From Deltaproteobacteria bacterium HGW-Deltaproteobacteria-8 (lineage in GTDB: Bacteria; Desulfobacterota; Desulfovibrionia; Desulfovibrionales; Desulfovibrionaceae): a stretch of 64,000 nucleotides of DNA. This document shows, one piece after another, positions 41,507 through 49,356 of this stretch. The notes below the pieces were generated by a model that saw nothing but the letters and a program-made list of their open reading frames with translations, ran no database searches and was not told where the DNA came from. The translations under genes and the position numbers were made by a program. The stretch covers positions 251,946 to 315,945 of the forward strand of contig PHAR01000003.1 of NCBI GenBank assembly GCA_002840405.1. The letters run 5' to 3'. Positions within the stretch are counted from its first letter, which is position 1; each line of letters starts with the position of its first letter.

Positions 41507-42928
41507 CTACTCACCCTCTTCCAGGGGCAGCACCACGTAAAAGTTGTTGCCCAGCTCCGACGGTTCGTACCCGACCATGCCGCCGTGCAGCTCCACCACC
41601 TGGAGCACGAAGGCCAGGCCGTGGCCCGAGCCGTGCTCGCGCTGCGTGGATTTGGAGCGGAAGCCCGGCTTGAACAGCCCCTCACGTTCGGGCTGCGGCA
41701 CGGTGGTCCCGGTGGTGAAGACGTTGAGCTTCACTCCCGGCTGCCCCGGGCCGAAGGCCTTGGGCAGGAGAGTCCAGCCGTAGGCCATGAACTTCAGCGG
41801 CAGCCCGTCCGGTCCGGTGACCGTGCGTGTGTACTTCACGGCGTTGGAGAACAGGTTGGCGTACACCTGGGCGATGAGGCCCAGGTCGGCCATGAGGTGG
41901 ATGGGCTCATCCGGGATGCCGCCCATGGACAGGTCGATGGCGATGCCCCGGTCCTCCATGCGTGGCCGGTAGCGCTCCACCTGGGGCTCCACCACCTGTT
42001 TGAGCAGGTTCACCCGGCGCTTTTCCAGCACGTAGCGGCCTTCCTGGAAGTGCCGCCGCCGCAGCAGGGTCTCCAGAAACAGGCTGGTCTGGGCGTAGTG
42101 GCTGCTGATCTCGGCGTACTGGTCGGACAGGCGCGCCTGGATGAAGTTCAGGCTGGTGGTGAAGTCCGCCGGGGTCTCTGCCGGGGCCTCGGCCACGCAG
42201 CGGGACAGGGCGCCGATGGAGGCGTTCAGGCGGTTGAAGAAGAGCTTGAAGACCATGTTCGGCACGATGACGTTGTGCCCGATGTCCTCCACCAGGTTCT
42301 GGATGAAGGACAGGTGCTCACGGTTCTTGGCCCGGGCCAGGAGGTTGTGCAGCTGGAAGCCGATGCGCCCGGCGTACTTTTCAAAATACAGCTGCGTGTG
42401 GCGCGAGAGCGCGGCCCCGCCCGCGACCTCGAGCCAGCCCATGACATTGTCGGCAACGTCGAAACCCAGCACGTCCCCGGCGTCCTTGCGGCCGAAGATG
42501 GGCGCATAGTAGTTCGCGCCGCGCACGGCCGGATAGGCGGGCGGCTCCATGTCCGGCAGGCTCGCGGGCAGCTTGAGGCAGCGCGCGAGCTTCCAGGTCT
42601 TGGACCCGGTGCGCAGGTACAGGCGGCAGTCCTGGTCGAAGAAAAGCATGGGCAGCTGCACGCAGAGGCTCAAAAAGTCGCGCCGCGAATCGAACTCCTG
42701 GGCCAGCTCGAAGAACACGGTGAGCATGCGCAGCTCCTCCGGGTTGAAGGCGTTGGCCTCGGCGTCGTCGAGCTTCTGGAGCACGCGCCGGATCATGGTC
42801 TCCTTGCGCAGGGGGTCGTTTTCCAGGCACTGGGCCGGGTCTGGCGGCAGTGGGGACTGCGAACCGTGTGTGGGCGCAGGCGTCGATTCCTTGGGCGCGT
42901 TGCGCCTTGGGCTGTTCTCGCTCTCCAT
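41507..42928 (-). CDS. Sensor histidine kinase (soluble)
   Basis: A 473-residue kinase without membrane segments. Residues about 45-185 form a GAF-like sensing region (FDQDCRLYLRTG, GANYYAPIFGRKD). The phosphorylation His is in EDIGHNVIVPNM. The ATPase part has the N box YANLFSNAVKYT and a final GSGHGLAFVLQVVELHGG. The G1 box is unusual: VFTTGTTVP where an Asp or Asn normally precedes the first Gly. It is the last gene of a six-gene signalling operon, 13 bases after the hypothetical gene, and stops near the strong terminator. Confidence 0.85.
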   Translation of the reverse strand: MESENSPRRNAPKESTPAPTHGSQSPLPPDPAQCLENDPLRKETMIRRVLQKLDDAEANAFNPEELRMLTVFFELAQEFDSRRDFLSLCVQLPMLFFDQDCRLYLRTGSKTWKLARCLKLPASLPDMEPPAYPAVRGANYYAPIFGRKDAGDVLGFDVADNVMGWLEVAGGAALSRHTQLYFEKYAGRIGFQLHNLLARAKNREHLSFIQNLVEDIGHNVIVPNMVFKLFFNRLNASIGALSRCVAEAPAETPADFTTSLNFIQARLSDQYAEISSHYAQTSLFLETLLRRRHFQEGRYVLEKRRVNLLKQVVEPQVERYRPRMEDRGIAIDLSMGGIPDEPIHLMADLGLIAQVYANLFSNAVKYTRTVTGPDGLPLKFMAYGWTLLPKAFGPGQPGVKLNVFTTGTTVPQPEREGLFKPGFRSKSTQREHGSGHGLAFVLQVVELHGGMVGYEPSELGNNFYVVLPLEEGE

Positions 42929-42941
42929 GTTCCTCCCGGTT

Positions 42942-43730
42942 TCAGGCCGCTACGTCCCGGACGTTCTGGACGCCCAGCACCACTCTTTCCACATCGAGGC
43001 CGCGCACGGCCTCCCCGTCCGGGGCCATGTTCCAGGCCCAGGTCTCACCTCTGAGGCCGGGGGCCACCCCGAAAAGCAGATCCGCCTCGTAGTCCACGAC
43101 ACCCTGGCGCAGTCCGCGCTCGGTCACGTCAGTGACCAGGCAGGCCGGGCAGGGCAGGGCGAGCAGCCCGTCCAGGTGTTGGCGCACGATGGCCGCAGCC
43201 AACTCCGCGCAACGTCCCTCTTCCAGGCCGGGCAGCGCGTCCAGGGCGAACAACGGCAGCTGCGAGAGCAGGTTCGCCGAGTACGCGAAATCAAGCCCGG
43301 CCCGGCCTGTGGCCAGCTCCCCCAGGACATCCGGCAGCGGCTCGCCCAGGGTTCCCGGCAGACGGTCCAGTTGCCCCGTGAGGTCGGTCACAAGGGTCTT
43401 TACATTGCCCAGGCGGGCGGCCTTGGCCCGGACCTCGGGCACAAAGGCCATATCGGCCAGGACCACGGTTTCAAACAGGGCCGAGAGCTCGTCCAGGGGC
43501 ACGTCCAGCAGCAGGCCAGAGCCCAGCACCAGGGCTGTGCGCCGCGCGTCTTCCGGGCAGGCGCGGGCCGCCGCCAGGGCCAGGCTGCGGCAGCGGGCCA
43601 GGTGCGGCTCCCAGGCCGTGCTGTGGCGTCTGTGCCGCGCCCAGATGGCCACCTGCTGGGCAAGGTGCCCATGCGGGTCGCCCTGGCCGCGCAGGCGCGC
43701 TGCGGCGTATTTGACGGTCTCCGCCAGCAT
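42942..43730 (-). CDS. Hypothetical protein with a Rossmann-like segment
   Basis: A 262-residue protein of no recognised family. RRTALVLGSGLLLDVPLDEL followed by FETVVLADMAFV looks like a dinucleotide- or SAM-binding start and second strand, so a methyltransferase-like fold is possible. FAYSANLLSQLPLFALD and VDYEADLLFGV also fit such a fold. ATG 43730 lies five bases after the rubrerythrin stop; a GTG at 43778 would overlap that gene. Position in the signalling operon gives no clear role. Confidence 0.6.
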   Translation of the reverse strand: MLAETVKYAAARLRGQGDPHGHLAQQVAIWARHRRHSTAWEPHLARCRSLALAAARACPEDARRTALVLGSGLLLDVPLDELSALFETVVLADMAFVPEVRAKAARLGNVKTLVTDLTGQLDRLPGTLGEPLPDVLGELATGRAGLDFAYSANLLSQLPLFALDALPGLEEGRCAELAAAIVRQHLDGLLALPCPACLVTDVTERGLRQGVVDYEADLLFGVAPGLRGETWAWNMAPDGEAVRGLDVERVVLGVQNVRDVAA

Positions 43731-43735
43731 GGGGG

Positions 43736-44236
43736 CTAGGCCTTGATCTCGCTGAATTTTTCCGGCACGGCCTGGCACACGGGGCAGCGGCCCGGCGCCT
43801 CGCCCGCGTGCACATATCCGCAGATGACGCAGACATGGTAGCGCGTGGCGGCCTCGGTCCGGGGCTGGCCGGTTTGCGCGATGCCGGGCAGGGCCAGGTG
43901 GCTTTGCACGGCGCGGGCCATCTGGGTCAAAAGCGAGCCTGCGGCCTTGTCGGCATCGGCCTCGGACTGCAGGGTCCAGCCCAGGGCGTTGACGGCCATC
44001 TCGCGGGCCTCCTGCAGGGCCAGGGCCAGGTTTTCGGCGGATGAGCCGATGCGTCCGCGCAGGAAGGTCAGGGCCTTTTTGGCGTGCACCTCCTGGGCCT
44101 CGGCCAGGGCGCGCAGGGCCAGGGCCGCGTCCGGCTGGCCGTCCTGGACGGCCTTCTGGGAGCGCACGCGGTTTTTCGCTGCGGCCAGGGACTGGTGCAC
44201 AAAGGCCTGGGTCAGCGGGGTCATTTCCAGGGGCAT
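43736..44236 (-). CDS. Rubrerythrin-like protein with C-terminal rubredoxin domain
   Basis: A 166-residue protein. The C-terminus has CVICGYVHAGEAPGRCPVCQ, a rubredoxin-type iron site with two CxxC pairs. The N-terminal helical domain is ferritin-like in pattern (AEAQEVHAKKALTFL, LQEAREMAVNALG), but the paired ExxH diiron ligands are incomplete compared with classical rubrerythrin, so peroxidase activity is uncertain. ATG 44236 follows AAGGAGAG; the alternative ATG 44266 overlaps the previous stop (ATGA). It lies among kinases and CheY proteins and may be an oxidative-stress output or a redox-sensing partner. Confidence 0.8.
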   Translation of the reverse strand: MPLEMTPLTQAFVHQSLAAAKNRVRSQKAVQDGQPDAALALRALAEAQEVHAKKALTFLRGRIGSSAENLALALQEAREMAVNALGWTLQSEADADKAAGSLLTQMARAVQSHLALPGIAQTGQPRTEAATRYHVCVICGYVHAGEAPGRCPVCQAVPEKFSEIKA

Positions 44237-44262
44237 ATTCTCTCCTTGGTCGGCTGTGGTGT

Positions 44263-44634
44263 TCATGGATTCAGGGCCTGCTCGACGGCGCGGAGCATCT
44301 CGGCCCTGGTGAAGGGCTTGCGCAGGATGGAGCGTGCGCCCAAGCGGCGGGACATGTCCAGGAAGACTTCGGGCTCGATGCGCCCCTGGCCGGACATGAC
44401 CAGCGCGCCCACGCCCGGGGCGGCAAGCCGGAGCTTGAGCAGCACCGCGAAGCCGTCCACCTCGGGCATGACCACGTCGGTGATGACGAGGTCCGGCGGG
44501 TCCCGCTCCAGGCGCTCCAGGGCCTGCTGCCCGCCTGAAGCCGGGATGGCTTCGTAGCCGCTGGCTGTGAGCGTGCGGCAGACCATGTCGCGCACATCCG
44601 CGTCGTCGTCGACGACCAGAATCCTATGAGGCAT
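44263..44634 (-). CDS. CheY-like single-domain response regulator
   Basis: A 123-residue receiver domain with no output domain. ILVVDDDADV gives the acidic pocket, LVITDVVMPEVDG the phosphoacceptor Asp, LVMSGQG the switch Ser and LRKPFT the conserved Lys. It overlaps the end of the hybrid kinase gene by 11 bases and is the likely phosphate acceptor or relay for one of the two kinases of the operon. Confidence 0.9.
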   Translation of the reverse strand: MPHRILVVDDDADVRDMVCRTLTASGYEAIPASGGQQALERLERDPPDLVITDVVMPEVDGFAVLLKLRLAAPGVGALVMSGQGRIEPEVFLDMSRRLGARSILRKPFTRAEMLRAVEQALNP

Positions 44635-47600
44635 GAACTTCCCCTCTGGTGTTTGCGAGCGCCTGGCGGACCACGCGGGTCAGCTCGCCCGAAGTAAAGG
44701 GCTTGGCGAGCAGCCAGGCTTTGCCCAGGGCCTGGATACGGTCAGGGGGGATGACCATGCTGAAGCCGGAACACAAGACCACGGGCAGGTCCGGGCGCAC
44801 CTCGCGCAGGCGCGTGGCCAGCTGGATGCCGGAAAGCCGGGGCATGCTCTGATCGGTGAGGACGAGGTCGAAGGACTGGGGGCTGGCCAGAAAGGCTTCA
44901 AGCGCGGTCTCGGGCTGGTTGTGGGGCGCCACCTGATAGCCCAGGGGCTCCAGGAACTGGCACACCATGTCGAGCAGGTCGGACTCGTCGTCCACCAGCA
45001 GGATGCGCTCGCGGCCCGTGGGATTGCCCGGATACGGCTCATGGGCCGGGGCGGGGCTGTCCGGGGCCGTGGGCAGGAGCATCGTGAGGCGCGCCCCCTG
45101 GCCGGGCTCGCTCTCGGCGAAGACCGTGCCGCCCAGGCTGAGGACGATGCCGTGGACCACGGCCAGGCCGAGCCCGGTGCCTTCGCCGGAGCCCTTGGTG
45201 GTGAAGAAGGGGTCGAAGATGCGGCCCAGGACGTCGGGTGCGATGCCCTCTCCGGTGTCCTCCACGGTCAGGGAAAGATACTGCCCGGCGGGCAGCCTGT
45301 GGGGGTTGGCCAGGCTGTTGTCGCCCAGGCGGACCAGCCGCGTGGCGACGCTCATGCGGCCGCCGCTTTTCATGGCCTGGGCGGCGTTGGTGCACAGGTT
45401 CATGACGATCTGGTGGGTCTGGGAGGGATCGGCCAGGATGGCGCAGTCCTGGGCCTGCAGGCTGGCCGAGATCTCGATGTTCTTCGGCAGGCTGGCCTCC
45501 ATGAGCCGCAGGGCCTCGCCGATGACCTTGTCGGCGTGCAGGGTGTGCTGTTCCCGCTCGGTGCGGCGGCTGAAGGTGAGGATCTGCCGCACCAGCTCCT
45601 TGGCGCGGCTGCTGGCCTTGAGCACCCGGGCGAGGCTGCCCCTGGCCCGGCTTTCGGGTGGGGTGTCGTCCAGGGCGAGTTCGGTGAAGCCCATGATGGA
45701 GGCCAGGATGTTGTTGAAGTCATGGGCGATGCCCCCGGCCAGGGTGCCCAGGGCCTCCATTTTCTGGGCCTGCCAGAGCTGCCGCTCCAGGAGCCGCTTC
45801 TCGGTGACGTCGCGGCACACGGCCACGAAGCTCATGACCTCGCCGTCGGTGTCGCGGATGGCCGAGACGGTGAACTCCACCTCCACGTTCTGCCCGTGGG
45901 GCCGGGCAAAGGAGCTGGTGCCGCGCCACACGCCCCCGCACTCGTCCAGGCTCACGGCGGAGTCCTGGTGCTGCAAAACGGTCTGCTGGACCTCCTGCAC
46001 GGACAGCCCATGCTTTCGGGCCTCGTCGCTGGAGAGCCCGGTCATGTGCTCCAGCGCGGGGTTGATGTAGGTGATGATGCCGTTCTTGTCGGTGATGAGC
46101 ACGCCCTCGGCGGCATGATCGATGGCCCGGTGCAGGCGCTTGAGCTCGATCTCGGACTGCTTGCGCGCGGTGATGTCCACGCCCACGCTCTGGAAGGCCC
46201 TGATGTTGCCGCCCGCGTCGAACAGGGCGCGGTCGGTCCAGCTCTGCCAGCCGATGCTGCCATCCGGCAGCACGAGGGTGTGCTCGTGGGAGTTCACCGG
46301 CGCCTCAGGCGTCAGGGACTCAATGTTCGCGCGGATGCGCTCTCGCTCCTCCGGCGGCCAATACTCCAGAAAGCAGGTGCCGACCAGTTCGTCCGCAGTT
46401 TTGCGGAACGTGTCCTGGTAGGTCTTGTTGACGTAGGTGATGATGCAGCCCGGCACGGATCGGCAGATGAGGGCCGGGGAGTCCTCGGCCAGGGTGCGGA
46501 ACATCTCCTCGCTTTGGGCCAGGGCTTCCTCGGCGCGGCGCAGGTCGGTGATGTCGTTGGCCACGCAGATGAGTCCCGTGACCGCGCCCTTGGCGTCGCG
46601 CCGGGGCAGCTTGTGGGCGATGAACCGGCGCAGGCCCTGGGGCGTGGCGACATCCTCCTGGATGTTCATCTTGGCCTGGCCGCTTTGGATGACTTCCCTG
46701 TCATCCTCGCGCACCTTTCTGGCGAATTCGGCGGGGTAGACGTCCTCCAGCGCAACGCCGAGGATGGACTCGTCCAGGCCCATGGTTCGGAACCAGGCCT
46801 CGTTGGCGCGCAGGATGCGGTTGTCCAGGCTTTTGTAGAAGATCATGGCCGGGACGCCGTTGAACAGGGTCAGGATCTCGCTGTTCTGCTCCTTGAGCGC
46901 CTCCTCGGCCTGCTTGCGCTCGGTGATGTCGATGCCGAAGGCGATGAGCCCGGTGATCTCTTGGCCCTGCCGGAGCAGGCTGTTGCGCCAGGAGATGAGC
47001 CGCTGCCTGCCGTCCTTGGTCACCAGCGGGGTCTCGTCGTGCCGGGACAGCTCAATCTCGCCGTTCATGACCTTGGCGTAGTTGGCGGCGATGGCCTTGG
47101 CCCGCCAGCTGGAATACAGCGTGGTGAACCAGTTGCTGCCGAGCATCTCGCTCTGGGTGCGGCCGGTGATCTGCTCGGCTGCGGCGTTGAAGGTCGTGAC
47201 CCGGCCCGCGCGGTCAAGGCCCACGACCATGGCGTTGGCGCCCTCAAGCAGGCTCTCGGCGTAGTCCCTGGCCTGGCGGATCTCGTTGGCGTCGCGGCGG
47301 GCCTTGAGCACGCGCCACAGGCCGGAGAGAAAGAGCTGAAGCTGGCGGGCGTCGGTGTCGTCGTAAGGTTCGGCCTTGTCGCCCACACCGAAGATGACCA
47401 GGGCGCGGCCGTCCTCCACCAGGGGCACGCCCATGTGCCGCGCGATGGGCGCATGGCCCTCGGGCAGGGGGCGGCGGCCGGGGTGGGAGGGGTAGTCGTT
47501 GATGATGGACGGGACGCCGGTGCGCAGGCACTCGGCCCAGAGCCCGCCCTGGCTGATGGTGAAGGTTGCGTTCTCATGCAGTTCCGGCAGCAGCGCGCAG

Positions 47601-48823
47601 CGCTCCCTGGCCGTCCTGGACCAGACGGCCAGGCCTCGGTCCGCTCCCTCGCCCTCGACAAAGATGAGGTAGCCGTTCTGGCTGCCGGTGAGGCGCACGC
47701 CCTGCTCCAGGGCGAAGTCCACAAGCTCCTCGGTGCTGGCGGCCTCCATGTGGGCCAGGGTGAACAGGGCCTCCAGGCGTTCCTCGGTCAGGCCCTGGGC
47801 GGCGAGCGCCCGGTCGCGCTCGGTTACGGCCAGGGTGAGCCTGCGGTTCAGGCGCAAAAGCGAGAAGGAGCGCCAGGCCAGCAGCGCGGCGGAGAGAGCC
47901 AGCCCAAATGCGGCCATGGTCCAGAGCGCCACGGGCGAAAAGGAGGGAGGATCAGGCTCGGCGTGCCATTTGCGGTAGAGTTCCCGGAATTCCTGGGTGT
48001 CGCTGAACGCGTGCAGGGCCGTGTCCAGCCGCGCCAGCACCTGCGGGGAGTCGCGGTTTACGGCCAGGGCCCGGCCGATTTCGAACAGGGGGCGGGCGCT
48101 GCGGCCGAGCTTCTGCTCCACTCCTGCGGCGCTGGCGGCCTGCCGCACCACCGGCGCGAGGTAGACCAGGGCGTCGGCCTGGCCCGCGAGTACGTCGAAG
48201 ATGGCCTCGGCCAGGGTCGGGGTGAGCAGGATGTTCAGCTCTGTCCGGCCCCGCAGCCGTTCCGCGGGGATGCTCCCGGCCACCAGGGCCAGGCGTTTGC
48301 CGGCCAGGTCGTCGAGGGTTTCCAGCGGCTGGGTGGCGGCGCGGAAGAAGATGTGCACGGGCAGGGTCTCAAGGGGCCGGGTGAAACCCAGGTCCTGCTC
48401 ACGGGCCGGGCTGGCGCCCAGGCCGGGCACGACCTGGACCTTGCCCTGGCGCAGCAGCTGCACAGCCTCGACAATGGTGGCCGTGGGGATGAAGCGCAGG
48501 CTGAAGCCGGCGTTTGTCGCCACGCGCCGCAGCACCTCAACGGCGAAGCCTCCAGGCGTGCCGTCGGCGGCGGGGACGTAGAACGGCGGCATGTTGGCCG
48601 GGGCGGCGACGAGAAGCTCTTTGGGCAGGGGACTGGGAGGTGCTGCTCCTGGAAGCGGGGCGGCCAGGGCTGGGCCGCTGCGGCCAGGACCGAGGGCGCT
48701 CAGCAGCAGGACAAGGCAGAAAAGAACAGTCCTGATGCCCGGAAAGCCGCCGGGGGCTGCATGGTCCGCCCGCGCAGGGCAGGTCCGGACCCTGTGCGGG
48801 ACCGCTGGCGGGTCGCTGGACAT
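44624..48823 (-). CDS. Hybrid sensor kinase: SBP_bac_3-GAF-PAS(x4)-HisKA-HATPase-REC
   Basis: A 1399-residue membrane kinase. A hydrophobic segment (31-55) leads to a periplasmic solute-binding-type domain (about 68-288), a membrane helix (298-318), a GAF domain (350-505) and four PAS segments (about 520-635, 645-760, 770-885, 895-1005). The phosphorylated His is His1034 in AGGIAHDFNNIL. The ATPase domain shows LCTNAAQAM, TVEDTGEGI and GTGLGLAVVHGI, and the C-terminal receiver has LLVDDESDLLD, LVLTDQSMP and LLAKPFT. ATG 48823 is preferred to the longer frame that runs into the CheY gene. It probably senses a small periplasmic ligand plus cytoplasmic cues and relays to the CheY proteins beside it. 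Confidence 0.92.
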   Translation of the reverse strand: MSSDPPAVPHRVRTCPARADHAAPGGFPGIRTVLFCLVLLLSALGPGRSGPALAAPLPGAAPPSPLPKELLVAAPANMPPFYVPAADGTPGGFAVEVLRRVATNAGFSLRFIPTATIVEAVQLLRQGKVQVVPGLGASPAREQDLGFTRPLETLPVHIFFRAATQPLETLDDLAGKRLALVAGSIPAERLRGRTELNILLTPTLAEAIFDVLAGQADALVYLAPVVRQAASAAGVEQKLGRSARPLFEIGRALAVNRDSPQVLARLDTALHAFSDTQEFRELYRKWHAEPDPPSFSPVALWTMAAFGLALSAALLAWRSFSLLRLNRRLTLAVTERDRALAAQGLTEERLEALFTLAHMEAASTEELVDFALEQGVRLTGSQNGYLIFVEGEGADRGLAVWSRTARERCALLPELHENATFTISQGGLWAECLRTGVPSIINDYPSHPGRRPLPEGHAPIARHMGVPLVEDGRALVIFGVGDKAEPYDDTDARQLQLFLSGLWRVLKARRDANEIRQARDYAESLLEGANAMVVGLDRAGRVTTFNAAAEQITGRTQSEMLGSNWFTTLYSSWRAKAIAANYAKVMNGEIELSRHDETPLVTKDGRQRLISWRNSLLRQGQEITGLIAFGIDITERKQAEEALKEQNSEILTLFNGVPAMIFYKSLDNRILRANEAWFRTMGLDESILGVALEDVYPAEFARKVREDDREVIQSGQAKMNIQEDVATPQGLRRFIAHKLPRRDAKGAVTGLICVANDITDLRRAEEALAQSEEMFRTLAEDSPALICRSVPGCIITYVNKTYQDTFRKTADELVGTCFLEYWPPEERERIRANIESLTPEAPVNSHEHTLVLPDGSIGWQSWTDRALFDAGGNIRAFQSVGVDITARKQSEIELKRLHRAIDHAAEGVLITDKNGIITYINPALEHMTGLSSDEARKHGLSVQEVQQTVLQHQDSAVSLDECGGVWRGTSSFARPHGQNVEVEFTVSAIRDTDGEVMSFVAVCRDVTEKRLLERQLWQAQKMEALGTLAGGIAHDFNNILASIMGFTELALDDTPPESRARGSLARVLKASSRAKELVRQILTFSRRTEREQHTLHADKVIGEALRLMEASLPKNIEISASLQAQDCAILADPSQTHQIVMNLCTNAAQAMKSGGRMSVATRLVRLGDNSLANPHRLPAGQYLSLTVEDTGEGIAPDVLGRIFDPFFTTKGSGEGTGLGLAVVHGIVLSLGGTVFAESEPGQGARLTMLLPTAPDSPAPAHEPYPGNPTGRERILLVDDESDLLDMVCQFLEPLGYQVAPHNQPETALEAFLASPQSFDLVLTDQSMPRLSGIQLATRLREVRPDLPVVLCSGFSMVIPPDRIQALGKAWLLAKPFTSGELTRVVRQALANTRGEVHAS

Positions 48824-48851
48824 GAGGCGCTCCGCACGGGGGCCAGCCGCG

Positions 48852-49217
48852 CTATTTGATGGCCCGGTTGATATAGTCCTCGAGCATGATCCGGTCCACG
48901 GGCTTGGGCATGAACCAGGTGGCCCCGATCTCCAGCAGGCCCGCGATCTCGTTGACGCCGATGAAGGCGGACATGATGATGATGGGCAGCTTGGCGAGGC
49001 GCTTGTCCTCGCGGATGGTGCGGATGAGCGTCGTGCCATCCATGCCCGGCATCATCATGTCGGTGATGAGCAGCTCGAAGCGGTTCTCGCTGCAGAGCGC
49101 CTCCCATGCGTGGCGCCCGTTGGGACTCACGAAAGCGCAGTGGCCCATGCGGTCGACCACTGTACTCACGAACCTCTGTGACAAGGCATCATCTTCAGCG
49201 ATGAGAATCTTGGCCAT
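48852..49217 (-). CDS. CheY-like single-domain response regulator
   Basis: A 121-residue receiver: ILIAEDDALS for the acidic pocket, LLITDMMMPGMDG with the phosphoacceptor Asp, IIMSAF for the switch Ser, and FMPKPV for Lys. It is the first gene of the kinase operon, 28 bases before the hybrid kinase, with GGGAGAGC upstream. Together with the CheY at 44263-44634 it brackets the kinase, giving two soluble acceptors in one operon. Confidence 0.9.
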   Translation of the reverse strand: MAKILIAEDDALSQRFVSTVVDRMGHCAFVSPNGRHAWEALCSENRFELLITDMMMPGMDGTTLIRTIREDKRLAKLPIIIMSAFIGVNEIAGLLEIGATWFMPKPVDRIMLEDYINRAIK

Positions 49218-49271
49218 TGTGCTCTCCCTTCGCGGGCAAGGGCGGGGCGAACCGCCGCCGTGAATCAGATT

Positions 49272-49288
49272 ATCAAGAAACGTTCCAA
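49272..49288 (-). promoter_or_regulatory. Candidate sigma-54 promoter of the kinase operon
   Basis: Read on the minus strand, TTGGAACG (49288-49281), TTTC and TTGAT (49276-49272) match the sigma-54 pattern TTGGCACG-N4-TTGCW except for two C-to-A changes, one of them in the usually invariant -12 GC. It lies 55 bases before the CheY start and about 100 bases downstream of the dyad at 49359-49377, the usual distance for an activator site. Confidence 0.45.
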
Positions 49289-49356
49289 TCCATACCGTGC
49301 CGCTAAGCTCCTGTCAGGTCTGGTAGTATTCAGAACTACTTCCGGCATCTCCCGTA

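Noticed and set aside
44633-48859. A 1408-codon open frame on + opposite the hybrid kinase, and similar long antisense frames at 138-2627, 12863-15748 and 24654-27920
   Set aside because: They mirror real genes in GC-rich DNA, are rich in Gly, Ala, Arg, His and Gln, lack motifs and ribosome sites, and are explained by codon bias of the true strand.
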